Below, in pieces: positions 56,217-64,000 of a DNA stretch of 64,000 nucleotides (positions within the stretch are counted from its first letter, which is position 1; each line of letters starts with the position of its first letter). Origin of the DNA: JADKFD01 sp050250665. Lineage in GTDB: Bacteria; Pseudomonadota; Gammaproteobacteria; Xanthomonadales; SZUA-5. The translations under genes and the position numbers were made by a program. The stretch covers positions 1 through 64,000 of the forward strand of contig JBFWOF010000028.1 of assembly GCA_050250665.1 (NCBI GenBank). The letters are read 5' to 3'. The notes under the pieces were generated by a model, which worked only from the letters and a program-made list of their open reading frames with translations, searched no databases and had not been told where the DNA came from.

Positions 56217-57593
56217 ATGAGTACTGCCCGTCCAAAATCGCGCTACGTCTGTTCCGAATGCGGCGCGGTGGCGCCCAAATGGGCCGGGCAGTGCGGTGAT
56301 TGCGGTGCCTGGAACAGCCTGACCGAGGAAGTGTCGGCCGGTTCGGGCCCGGGGTCGCGACGCGGCGGCTATGCCGGCGCTGCCAGTGCCGGCGAGGTGT
56401 CGGATCTGGCCAGCGTCGCCACCGAGCACGAAATCCGGATGGATACCGGATTGGCCGAGTTGAACCGGGTGCTCGGCGGTGGCCTGGTGTCCGGCTCGGT
56501 GGTTCTGGTTGGTGGCGATCCGGGCATCGGCAAGTCCACGCTGATGCTGCAGGTGCATGCCAGCCTGCAGGGCAAGGCCGAGGTGATCTACGTCAGCGGC
56601 GAGGAATCGCTGGGCCAGATTGCGCAGCGGGCGCGGCGCCTGCAGGTCGAAGTCGGCGGCCTGCGCTGTCAGACCGAAACCAATGTCGAGCGCATCCTGG
56701 CGACGGCGATCAAGGAAAAGCCCAAGGTCCTGATCATTGATTCCATCCAGACCCTGTGGTTGCCGGAGCTGAGCTCGGCGCCGGGGTCGGTCTCGCAGGT
56801 GCGTGAATGCGCGGCACGGCTGGTGCGTTATGCCAAGGAGCAGGGCGTCAGCGTGTTCCTGATCGGCCATGTGACCAAGGAAGGCGGCATCGCCGGCCCG
56901 CGCGTGCTCGAGCATATGGTCGATGCGGTGCTCTATTTCGAGGGCGAGTCCGGCAGCCGCTTCCGCATTCTGCGCTCGCTCAAGAACCGTTTCGGCGCGG
57001 TCAACGAACTGGGCGTATTCGCGATGACCGATCGCGGTCTGCGCGAAGTGCCCAATCCATCGGCCATCTTCCTGTCCGGGCAGGCTGAACGCGGCCCCGG
57101 CAGCATCGTCATGGTCACCCGCGAGGGCACCCGGCCATTGCTGGTCGAGGTGCAGGCACTGGTCGATCAGAGCCCGCTGGCCAACCCGCGCCGGGTCACG
57201 GTGGGTTATGAAAGCAATCGACTGGCGCTGCTGCTGGCGGTGGCCCATCGCCACGGTGGTGTCGCCATCTACGATCAGGATGTGTTCGTCAACATCGTCG
57301 GCGGCATCCGCGTTTCCGAGACCGCGGCTGATCTGCCGGTGCTGCTGGCAGTCCATTCCAGCTTTCGCAACCGCGGCCTGGGCATGCACACCATGGCTTT
57401 CGGTGAAGTCGGGCTGTCCGGCGAAATCCGGCCCATCCCCAACGGCGAAGAGCGCCTGCGTGAAGCCGCCACCCACGGCTTCAAACGCGCCATCGTGCCG
57501 GCCCAGAACCGGCCAAAGAAGGGCATGGTCGGCGAGATGGAAGTGATCGGCGCCCAGACCCTGACCGAGGCCCTGGATGCGGCGGCAGAGTAG
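56217..57593 (+). CDS. radA: DNA repair protein RadA (Sms)
   Basis: RecA-like ATPase and branch-migration helicase in recombination repair, 458 residues. It has the N-terminal zinc finger CSECGAVAPKWAGQCGDCGAW, Walker A GGDPGIGKST (~residue 100), the RadA-specific LKNRFGAVNELGVF (KNRFG motif) and a C-terminal Lon-protease-like domain (LSGEIRPIPNGEERLREAATHGF). The ATG at 56217 gives the family start; upstream in-frame extensions run through repeats. Confidence 0.96.
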   Translation: MSTARPKSRYVCSECGAVAPKWAGQCGDCGAWNSLTEEVSAGSGPGSRRGGYAGAASAGEVSDLASVATEHEIRMDTGLAELNRVLGGGLVSGSVVLVGGDPGIGKSTLMLQVHASLQGKAEVIYVSGEESLGQIAQRARRLQVEVGGLRCQTETNVERILATAIKEKPKVLIIDSIQTLWLPELSSAPGSVSQVRECAARLVRYAKEQGVSVFLIGHVTKEGGIAGPRVLEHMVDAVLYFEGESGSRFRILRSLKNRFGAVNELGVFAMTDRGLREVPNPSAIFLSGQAERGPGSIVMVTREGTRPLLVEVQALVDQSPLANPRRVTVGYESNRLALLLAVAHRHGGVAIYDQDVFVNIVGGIRVSETAADLPVLLAVHSSFRNRGLGMHTMAFGEVGLSGEIRPIPNGEERLREAATHGFKRAIVPAQNRPKKGMVGEMEVIGAQTLTEALDAAAE

Positions 57594-57646
57594 GTCGCAG
57601 AATGGCGCAAGGGGAAGGCTGGAAGGCGCTGGGAGCTTTCGGTACC

Positions 57647-57735
57647 CGTCGTTTCCGCGAAAGCGGGAACCCAGTCATGCCCAGGTGTTTCAAAGCACTG
57701 GATTCCCGCTTTCGCGCGCTTTCGCGGGAATGACG
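57647..57735. repeat. Inverted repeat, CGTCATTCCCGCGAAAGCGG family
   Basis: CGTCGTTTCCGCGAAAGCGG plus GAACCCAGT (57647-57675) is complementary to CACTGGATTCCCGCTTTCGC, a repeated GCGCTTTC and GCGGGAATGACG (57696-57735). The right arm has a ten-base duplication. It lies in the 279-base gap between the convergent radA and kinase genes; no other feature is seen there. Confidence 0.8.
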
Positions 57736-57872
57736 GTTCGTGGGGGGTACGTAGGTCACGTTGCCGCGTAGCGGCTACGTGACACGGTGAGGCGACTGAA
57801 CTGCGGTCCGGCGCGCGGAAGACCCGCTCGGTATGGTGCTATCCATTGAGCCGGCGGCCGCGATCTGATCCG

Positions 57873-59222
57873 CTACTTCGCCTCGCAGGCCTCAACGGTC
57901 TTCTTGTACAACTCCGGATCCACGCCTTGAAGTCCCCGGCGTGCTTCGCGGTTGTTGCAATCAAACTGGGACAGGACCTTGACGTAGTTGGTGGATGCCG
58001 CGTCGTAATTTCCGAGGTTCAGGAAGCTTTCGGCGGCAGCCAGGGCCTTGCCCATTTCGGTCCGTTGCTCCACCGACAGGATGGCGTCGGGAATACCACT
58101 GTTGTCGGTGCTCTTGCCCTTCGGCCACATCGCCACCCCAACACCCACCACAACCACCAGCGCCCCAACAGCGGCATACAGCATCACCGGCTTGGGCTTG
58201 GCCTGAGCGGCCGCTGGCTTTTCGGCAGCAGCGCCGGACATCGGTTTGGATACCGCTGTGGCGCCCTCGCTGTCCTGCGGTCGCATTGGCCCGGTGGGCT
58301 GATTGACCGTGGTGGCGCCGACATTGTTGTCGGCTGCGGCCAGCTTGTTGAGCTTGACCTGCAGCGGCGAGGCGATGCTGGTATCGACCCGGCGCGTGGC
58401 CGGCTCTGCCGGTGCTGCCGCGCCTGCGCGGTGCTTCTTCAGCGCCGCCACCATTTCGGTCGCGGTCTGGTAGCGGTCGTTCGGGTCCTTGGCCAGCAGC
58501 TTGTTGATGATGCCCTGGAAGCGCGCGTGCTCGGGCGGCAGCGGTGGCACCGGCTCGTAGACATGGGCATAGCTGACGGCGAAGGTGTCGCGACCTTCGA
58601 ACACCTTGTGGCCGGTCAGCATCTCGAAGAACATCACGCCCATGGCGTAGAGATCGGAGCGGGCGTCGGTGGACTTGCCCATGCAGCGCTCGGGGCTCAT
58701 GTAGTGCGGCGTGCCGACCACCGCGCCCACCTGGGTGAAGCTCGATTCGGCATCACCTTCCTTGGCAATACCGAAATCCACCAGCACGGCCTTGCCGCTC
58801 TCGTGGAACATGACGTTTTCGGGCTTGATGTCGCGATGCAGCACATGGCGCTTGTGCGCATGCTCCAGGGCGCCGCCGATCTGGATCATCACCTCGACCG
58901 CATCTTCGGCGCGCAGGCCCTTCTTGATCTTGTCGGTCAGATCGCCACCCGGCAGGATCTCCATCGCCAGGTAGTAATGCTTGTCGACCACACCGCAGGC
59001 AAACACCGTGACGATGTTGTCGTGGTTGAGGCCGGCAATGGTGTCGCCTTCGATCTTCAGCGAGGCCAGAAAGGTTTCGTCGGGCGCCGAGCCCGGCGAG
59101 ACGATCTTGATCGCCACCTCGCGCTTGGGCTGCAGCTGGTGCGCCAGATAGACGCGAGACATGCCGCCGCGACCGATTTCCTTGAAGAGCTCAAAATTCG
59201 GGATTTCGATCGGTGCATCCAT
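57873..59222 (-). CDS. Membrane-anchored eukaryote-like Ser/Thr protein kinase
   Basis: Hanks-type kinase, 449 residues from ATG 59222 (an in-frame ATG at 59261 adds 13). Kinase domain ~residues 10-270: GRGGMSRVYLA, VAIKIV (Lys), LHRDIKPENVMFH (catalytic Asp), DFGIAKEG, MSPERCMG, SDLYAMGVMFFEML. A Pro/Ala/Thr-rich linker (~275-340) leads to one transmembrane helix (~345-365) and a C-terminal domain of ~85 residues with TPR-like helices (LAAAESFLNLGNYDAASTNYVKVL) and two Cys. Lacks PASTA repeats. No phosphatase is adjacent. Confidence 0.92.
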   Translation of the reverse strand: MDAPIEIPNFELFKEIGRGGMSRVYLAHQLQPKREVAIKIVSPGSAPDETFLASLKIEGDTIAGLNHDNIVTVFACGVVDKHYYLAMEILPGGDLTDKIKKGLRAEDAVEVMIQIGGALEHAHKRHVLHRDIKPENVMFHESGKAVLVDFGIAKEGDAESSFTQVGAVVGTPHYMSPERCMGKSTDARSDLYAMGVMFFEMLTGHKVFEGRDTFAVSYAHVYEPVPPLPPEHARFQGIINKLLAKDPNDRYQTATEMVAALKKHRAGAAAPAEPATRRVDTSIASPLQVKLNKLAAADNNVGATTVNQPTGPMRPQDSEGATAVSKPMSGAAAEKPAAAQAKPKPVMLYAAVGALVVVVGVGVAMWPKGKSTDNSGIPDAILSVEQRTEMGKALAAAESFLNLGNYDAASTNYVKVLSQFDCNNREARRGLQGVDPELYKKTVEACEAK

Positions 59223-59443
59223 CAGATCGGTGGTCGGGCATTGAGGACGATGGCCGATCATAACCGCGCAAGCAGTCCGCGTTCGACTGCTGATTGAGGC
59301 GTCGGGGCATTGCCGAGTGTGAAAAAGCGGCCGAAATCCCCGTCTGCGCCCTGAAAAGCAGCGCTGCCCGGTTTATCTGAAGCTTCGCGCCGCCGCTACC
59401 GGTTTTTTGCGAGAGTCGCGTTTTCCCAAGCGGAAGCGGCGAC

Positions 59444-60991
59444 TTGAGCGAGGAATTGCGGCGTTTGTACATCGTGCTGGGCGATCAGCTGGACCCGGCC
59501 AGCGCGGTGTTCGAGGCTTTTGATCCAGCGCGCGATGCCCTGTGGATGGCGGAAGTGGCCGAGGAGGCCACCCATGTCTGGTCGCACAAGGCGCGCATCG
59601 CCCTGTTCCTCAGCGCCATGCGCCATTACGCGCGTGCTCAGCGCGAGAACGGCCGCACGGTGCACTATCGCCGCCTGGGCGAGCACCAGGCGGGCAGCCT
59701 GTCGGAAGCCCTGGCGGAAGATCTGGAAGCGCTGCGGCCGCAGCGGGTGATTCTCGTCGAACCCGGCGATTGGCGCGTGCGCGAGCAGCTGCATCAGGTC
59801 CTGAACAGCGCCGGGCTCGACTGGGAGGAATTACCCGACCCGCATTTTCTGGTGAGCCTGGGAGAGTTCGCGAAATGGGCGCAGGGGCGGCGCGAATTCC
59901 GCCTGGAGCACTTCTATCGGCATTTCCGCAAGCGCCTGGGCGTGTTGATGGACGGCGATCAGCCGGCGGGCGGGCGCTGGAACTTCGATGCCGACAATCG
60001 CGGCAGCTTCGATGCCCGTGGGCCTGGTCTGTTGCCGGCGCCGATCCGCTTCGAGCCCGATCCGATCACCGCTGAGGTGCTGCAACTGGTGCAAACGCGC
60101 TGGCCCGATCATCCGGGTGAGCTTGAGGCCTTTGATTGGCCGGTCACGCCAGCGCAGGCACAGGCGGCGCTGGACGATTTCATCAGCCATCGGTTGCTGG
60201 CATTCGGTCGCTATCAGGACGCCCTGTGGAGCGGTGAGCCCTGGCTCTATCACGCCCGCCTCTCCAGTTCGCTGAACCTCAAGCTGATCGATCCGCGCAC
60301 CGTGATCGCCGCGGCGATCGAGGCCTGGGAGCAGGGCAGGGCGCCCATCGAAGCGGTCGAAGGCTTCGTCCGGCAGATACTGGGCTGGCGCGAGTATGTG
60401 CGCGGGCTCTATTGGCAGCGCATGCCGGACTATCTGGAGGACAACGCCCTGGGGGCCGACGAGCCGCTGCCGTCGATCTACTGGACGGGTGATACGCCCA
60501 TGCGCTGTCTGGCCGATGCCCTGCAGCAGACCTTACGGCTGGGCTATGCCCACCATATCCAGCGGCTGATGGTCACCGGGCTGTTCGCCCTGCTGCTGGG
60601 CGTGCGCCCGCGTGAGCTGCATGAGTGGTATCTGGCGGTGTATGTGGATGCGGTCGAGTGGGTGGAACTGCCCAATACCATCGGCATGAGCCAGTACGCC
60701 GATGGCGGATTAATGGCCAGCAAGCCTTATTGCGCCAGTGGCAAGTACATCCAGCGCATGGGCAACTACTGCGCCGGATGCGCTTTTGATCCGGCCGAAG
60801 CCACCGGGCCCAAGGCCTGTCCTTACACCACGTTGTACTGGGACTTCCTGATCCGTCACGAGTCGCGCTTTGCTCGCCATCCGCGCACCGCGCTGCAATG
60901 GAAGCATCTGGCTCGAATGAGTGCCGGCAAGCGTCAGGCCATCGAGCAGCAGGCCGAGCAGCTGCGCGCCAGCCTGCGTGTGCAAACGTGA
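59444..60991 (+). CDS. Iron-sulfur bacterial cryptochrome/(6-4) photolyase (PhrB type)
   Basis: Photolyase-related flavoprotein of the FeS-BCP group, 515 residues from TTG 59444 (GGAAG at 59432-59436). The N-terminal Rossmann part (LYIVLGDQLDPAS) matches the family. The four cluster cysteines seen here, Cys355, Cys443, Cys446 and Cys459, have the same spacing as Cys350, 438, 441 and 454 of Agrobacterium PhrB, which repairs (6-4) photoproducts. FAD-site blocks SSSLNLKLIDP, GWREYVRGLYW and GMSQYADGGLMASKPY are present. It is transcribed divergently from the kinase gene. Confidence 0.9.
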   Translation: MSEELRRLYIVLGDQLDPASAVFEAFDPARDALWMAEVAEEATHVWSHKARIALFLSAMRHYARAQRENGRTVHYRRLGEHQAGSLSEALAEDLEALRPQRVILVEPGDWRVREQLHQVLNSAGLDWEELPDPHFLVSLGEFAKWAQGRREFRLEHFYRHFRKRLGVLMDGDQPAGGRWNFDADNRGSFDARGPGLLPAPIRFEPDPITAEVLQLVQTRWPDHPGELEAFDWPVTPAQAQAALDDFISHRLLAFGRYQDALWSGEPWLYHARLSSSLNLKLIDPRTVIAAAIEAWEQGRAPIEAVEGFVRQILGWREYVRGLYWQRMPDYLEDNALGADEPLPSIYWTGDTPMRCLADALQQTLRLGYAHHIQRLMVTGLFALLLGVRPRELHEWYLAVYVDAVEWVELPNTIGMSQYADGGLMASKPYCASGKYIQRMGNYCAGCAFDPAEATGPKACPYTTLYWDFLIRHESRFARHPRTALQWKHLARMSAGKRQAIEQQAEQLRASLRVQT

Positions 60992-61045
60992 GAAATGCCG
61001 CCGGGCCGTGCATGATCGCGCCAGCGGATACAGGATCAGGTGCGC

Positions 61046-62026
61046 ATGAGCGGCAATGAACAACGCAGGGACAGCTGGAGTCGATATTGGCAGGGCGGGG
61101 CACTGCACTCCTGCGCCGGCAGCTTCGAGGGCAACTACGCCGACAGCATCGGCAGCTTCTGGCGCGGCATCTTCGAGCCATTGAAGGCTGGCGATCGGGT
61201 GCTGGACATCGCCACCGGCAACGGTGCGCTGCCGCGCCTGCTGCTGGATACGCGAGGCGCGGCGGCCCTGCCCGAGATCGACGCCATTGATCTGGCGGCC
61301 ATAGCTCCGCCCTGGTACCAGGCCTGTGGCGCCGACGTCCGCAATCGGCTGCGCTTTCATGCTGGCGTTGCCGCTGAAGCCCTGCCTTTTGCCGATGCCA
61401 GCTTTGATCTGGTCATCAGCCAATATGGGCTCGAGTACTCGGACCTGTCGAACTCCGTGGCCGAACTGCTGCGGGTGCTGAAGCCCGGCGCCGCGGTGGC
61501 GCTGATCGTGCACCATGCCGAATCCTTGCCGGTGCAACTGGGCAAGGCCGAATGCCAGGAGATAGCCTGGTTGCTGCAGTCGGGTGGCTTGATCCAGCGC
61601 GCCCGCCGCCTGCTGCCCTTTCTGTCTCGCCTGGGCACTCCCGAAGGCGCCGCTTCGGTGCAGCGCGATCCGGACGCTGCCAAGGCCAGACAGCGCTACA
61701 ACGAGAGCATGCGTGAGTTGCAGCAGCGTGCCGCGGGCGTGGCCGGCGATTTTCTGATCGAGACCCAGCAGGCGCTGGGCCAGATTGCGGCTGCTACCCC
61801 CGCAGCCGGGCAGCGTGCCGCCGAGGCGCAGTTGCAGGCGCTGGTAACGCAACTGGAGCAATCGCGCCTGCGCCAGGCCGAACTGGTCGAGCATGCCCTT
61901 GATGCCGATGCCGTCCAGCGCCTGGGTCAGCGCCTGACACAGGACGATAGTCAGCGGCTGGAGATCGCCGAGCTTCGTGTCCGCGACGAACTGTTCGGAT
62001 GGTCGCTGCGGGTCGGAGCGAAGTAG
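61046..62026 (+). CDS. SAM-dependent class I methyltransferase, substrate unknown
   Basis: A 326-residue protein: methyltransferase fold ~residues 40-165 with VLDIATGNGALPRLLLD (SAM motif I), FHAGVAAEALPFADASFDLVISQYGLEYSD (UbiE-like motif II and III) and LLRVLKPGAAVALIVHH. The C-terminal ~140 residues are a helical, Gln/Ala-rich region of coiled-coil type (LQQRAAGVAGDF...AEAQLQALVTQLEQSRLRQAELVEH). It may have GTG 61040 as start. It follows the photolyase by 54 bases on the same strand. Substrate not recognisable. Confidence 0.8.
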   Translation: MSGNEQRRDSWSRYWQGGALHSCAGSFEGNYADSIGSFWRGIFEPLKAGDRVLDIATGNGALPRLLLDTRGAAALPEIDAIDLAAIAPPWYQACGADVRNRLRFHAGVAAEALPFADASFDLVISQYGLEYSDLSNSVAELLRVLKPGAAVALIVHHAESLPVQLGKAECQEIAWLLQSGGLIQRARRLLPFLSRLGTPEGAASVQRDPDAAKARQRYNESMRELQQRAAGVAGDFLIETQQALGQIAAATPAAGQRAAEAQLQALVTQLEQSRLRQAELVEHALDADAVQRLGQRLTQDDSQRLEIAELRVRDELFGWSLRVGAK

Positions 62027-62161
62027 CCAGGGCAGCGGATAGCGGTCAAAGGCCAGCGACAGGACTGGCCGCGGCCGCTTCTGCACTTGGCACTCACAGT
62101 GGCTCAGCTTACGATGAGCGGGTGTAGGCTCCGTCGGGGCTCGTTTGTCAGGAGATGGTCC

Positions 62162-62533
62162 ATGGGTAGCGTGCGTGCAGTGGCAGTGGCTCTGATGCTT
62201 CTGGCCCCGTCGGCGGCACTGGCTGATGACAAGGGTCAGGTGACCAGCGTGCTCACCCGGCAAAGCGAGCGTCTGTACGCCGTGCGCGTTGTCAGTGTGG
62301 ACGGTGAGAACCTGCCGATGGCGCGCCAGCTGATCCGGCTGGCCCCCGGCAAGCGGCGCCTGGGCGTGGTGGCCTTGATTGAGCGCGACAACGCCTTCAA
62401 CCTGAATCGGCGCGAGCGACCGCAGCCCAAGTACGTCGAGATCGACGTCGAGGCTGGCAAGCACTATCGCATCGGCGCCAAGGTCAACGATCCCGCCTAC
62501 CGAGAATGGTCGACGGTGGTCGAGTTCCGCTGA
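62162..62533 (+). CDS. Small secreted protein of unknown function
   Basis: A 123-residue product with a clear Sec signal peptide (residues 1-21, ending AALADD). The ATG at 62162 is preceded by AGGAG (62150-62154). The mature part is basic and beta-rich (VTSVLTRQSERLYAVRVVSVDGENL, YVEIDVEAGKHYRIGAKV), a pattern reminiscent of small periplasmic carbohydrate-binding or DUF-type proteins, but I cannot name a family. Confidence 0.7.
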   Translation: MGSVRAVAVALMLLAPSAALADDKGQVTSVLTRQSERLYAVRVVSVDGENLPMARQLIRLAPGKRRLGVVALIERDNAFNLNRRERPQPKYVEIDVEAGKHYRIGAKVNDPAYREWSTVVEFR

Positions 62534-62645
62534 GGGCAAGCGCCGACAGTTTTTCGGGGCGCCGGTCCCCGATCCTCTGGCAGGTGCTCTGACTGGCCAG
62601 TAATGGCAGACTCGGGGGTCAACGATTCAACCGGAGTCTGCACTG

Positions 62646-64000
62646 ATGCTGCGTCATCTTCCCCTGGTCCTGCTGTTGTTGCCGGCTTTGGCTTGTGCCG
62701 AGGCCAAATCCTTCGATGTGGACGATCTGGTGCGCCTGAACCGCGTCTCCGATCCACAGCTGCGTCCGGATGGCAAGGCGCTGGCCTACACCCTGCGTGA
62801 AACCGACTGGGAGGCCAACAAGGGCCTGCAGAGCGTCTGGCAACTGTCGCTGGATGGCAGCGCCAGCGTGCCGAGACGGCTGACGGCTGCCGGTTCCAGC
62901 GCCATGCACGCGCGCTATTCGCCCGATGGTCAGCGTCTGTATTTCCTGTCCTCGCGCGGCGGCTCGATGCAGGTGTGGATGCTTGAAGGTCCAGGCGAGG
63001 CCAGGGCGGTGACCAGCCTGCCGCTGGACGTGGGTGATTTCATGCTCTCACCCGATGGCAAGCGTTTGGCGTTGGCCCTGGAGGTGTACCCCGAGTGCGG
63101 CGCCGACTTCGATTGCAGCAAGAAGCGCATGGACGCCGACGAGGCCGAAAAGGCCAGCGGCACCATTCAGGACAAGCTCTTCATCCGCCATTGGGACACC
63201 TGGAGCCGCGGCACGCGATCGCAGCTCTTCGTGTATGAGCTCGATGCGGCCGGCAAGCCGGCGGGCGCGGCCTGGTGGGCTACCCGCGGCATCGATGGCG
63301 ATGTGCCGACCAAACCCTTTGGCGATCTCGGCGAAGTGGCGTTCTCGCCGGACAGTCAGCAGCTGGTGTTCACGGCCAGAATCGCCGGCACCACCGAAGC
63401 CTGGTCGACCAACACCGATCTGTATCGGGTCCGTGTCGGCAACGACGAGCCGGCAGAAAACCTGACGCCCGGGTACGGCGGATACGATACCTCGCCGTTG
63501 TATTCGGCGGATGGCAAGAAGCTCTACTGGCGCTCGATGGAGCGCGCCGGTTATGAAGCCGACCGCAATCGCATCCTCGAACTGGATCTCGCCAGCAAGG
63601 CCGTGCGTGAGGTGGCGCCGCAGTGGGATCGCTCACCCGATGGTCTGAGCCTGTCGGCCGATAGACGTTCCCTGATCACCTATGCCGATGACATCGGCCA
63701 GCGCCTGCTGTTCGCCATCGACATCGGCAGCGGCAAGGTCAGGCAGCTGACCACGGCGGGTTCGGTCAGTGGATACGCGGTCGGCAAGAACCAGATCTAC
63801 GCCGCAATCGATGCCCTCGATGCTCCCGCAGATATCTACGCGGTCTCGCTCAAGGACGGCGGCCGCAAGGCGCTGACCGCCGTCAATGCCGACGCCCTGA
63901 AGCAGATTCGCTTCGGCCAGTACGAGCAGTTCAGCTTCAAGGGCTGGAATGACGAGACTGTCTACGGCTGGGTGGTCAAGCCGGCCGACTATGTCGAAGG
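62646..64000 (+). CDS. S9-family prolyl oligopeptidase-type peptidase, cut by the window end
   Basis: The frame is open from ATG 62646 to the last base (451 codons seen). The product has a signal peptide (LPLVLLLLPALACAE, Cys at residue 17 could instead be lipid-modified). A beta-propeller of WD40-like (TolB/DPP-like) blades follows: DPQLRPDGKALAYTL, ARYSPDGQRLYFLS, FMLSPDGKRLALAL, VAFSPDSQQLVFTA, PLYSADGKKLYWRS. The last visible residues (FKGWNDETVYGWVVKPADY) begin the alpha/beta-hydrolase domain; the catalytic Ser lies beyond the window. Likely a periplasmic or outer-membrane dipeptidyl- or acylaminoacyl-peptidase. Confidence 0.88.
   Translation, partial: MLRHLPLVLLLLPALACAEAKSFDVDDLVRLNRVSDPQLRPDGKALAYTLRETDWEANKGLQSVWQLSLDGSASVPRRLTAAGSSAMHARYSPDGQRLYFLSSRGGSMQVWMLEGPGEARAVTSLPLDVGDFMLSPDGKRLALALEVYPECGADFDCSKKRMDADEAEKASGTIQDKLFIRHWDTWSRGTRSQLFVYELDAAGKPAGAAWWATRGIDGDVPTKPFGDLGEVAFSPDSQQLVFTARIAGTTEAWSTNTDLYRVRVGNDEPAENLTPGYGGYDTSPLYSADGKKLYWRSMERAGYEADRNRILELDLASKAVREVAPQWDRSPDGLSLSADRRSLITYADDIGQRLLFAIDIGSGKVRQLTTAGSVSGYAVGKNQIYAAIDALDAPADIYAVSLKDGGRKALTAVNADALKQIRFGQYEQFSFKGWNDETVYGWVVKPADYVE

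Overview
This 64 kb window is GC-rich chromosomal DNA from a gammaproteobacterium, most likely of the Xanthomonadales/Lysobacterales (Lysobacteraceae or Rhodanobacteraceae type). The assignment is an inference from gene order and gene forms: rluB-scpB-scpA; sdhCDAB followed by sdhE, a YgfX-like gene, lolC/E, lolD, comEC, exbB, exbD, msbA and lpxK; a TrpR-like regulator ahead of hisGDCBHAFI with fused hisB and hisIE; a MetX-type acyltransferase; and many short intergenic hairpin repeats. I see no rRNA, tRNA, prophage, insertion sequence or CRISPR array. Gene density is high and most genes within operons overlap by 4 to 35 bases.

Layout. 1-1061: a composite tandem repeat built of hairpins. 1069-4700 (minus strand): 23S rRNA pseudouridine synthase, condensin partners ScpB and ScpA, and a YciO/Sua5-type protein. 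4958-6788: BolA, a parvulin-type lipoprotein and a PmtA-like phospholipid N-methyltransferase. 6855-8594 (minus): a PhnD-like periplasmic binding protein and YgfZ. 8636-13541: succinate dehydrogenase with assembly factors (SDHAF4, SdhE), a YgfX-like protein and an unassigned 87-residue membrane protein. 13538-21692: an envelope block (Lol lipoprotein export, ComEC DNA uptake, ExbBD, MsbA, LpxK). 21776-27640: three secreted or surface proteins of unknown role. 27693-36903: a GNAT acetyltransferase and the glycogen/maltodextrin operon glgP-glgB-glgX-malQ. 37198-41100: MetX-family enzyme, an unusual TrmB-like methyltransferase and a two-component system. 41424-46456 (minus): GNAT plus cyanophycinase, a PAS-GGDEF-EAL protein and HMG-CoA lyase. 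46718-54937: the histidine operon with its TrpR-like leader gene. 55043-64000: a MerR/TipAS regulator, RadA, a membrane Ser/Thr kinase, an iron-sulfur photolyase, an orphan methyltransferase, a small secreted protein and a truncated S9 peptidase.

How the genes work together. The sdh region joins the enzyme with both FAD-related factors (SDHAF4 and SdhE) and has YgfZ, an Fe-S maturation protein, divergently next to it. The envelope block links LPS flipping (MsbA), lipid A phosphorylation (LpxK) and lipoprotein release (Lol). The four glycogen genes form one translationally coupled degradation/branching unit without the synthase genes. The his operon encodes the full pathway, but it is split at two points (hisC/hisB and hisF/hisIE) by repeat insertions.

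The observations I consider most worth checking are: a TrmB-like enzyme in which two conserved acidic positions are Asn; a TrpR-like palindrome directly upstream of the TrpR-like gene of the his operon; the three-gene secreted cluster with an S74 chaperone domain, Ig repeats and a C-terminal sorting-like tail; the 87-residue membrane protein between sdhB and sdhE; and the distribution of about eight hairpin repeat families. Nothing here is an obviously new defence or mobile system.
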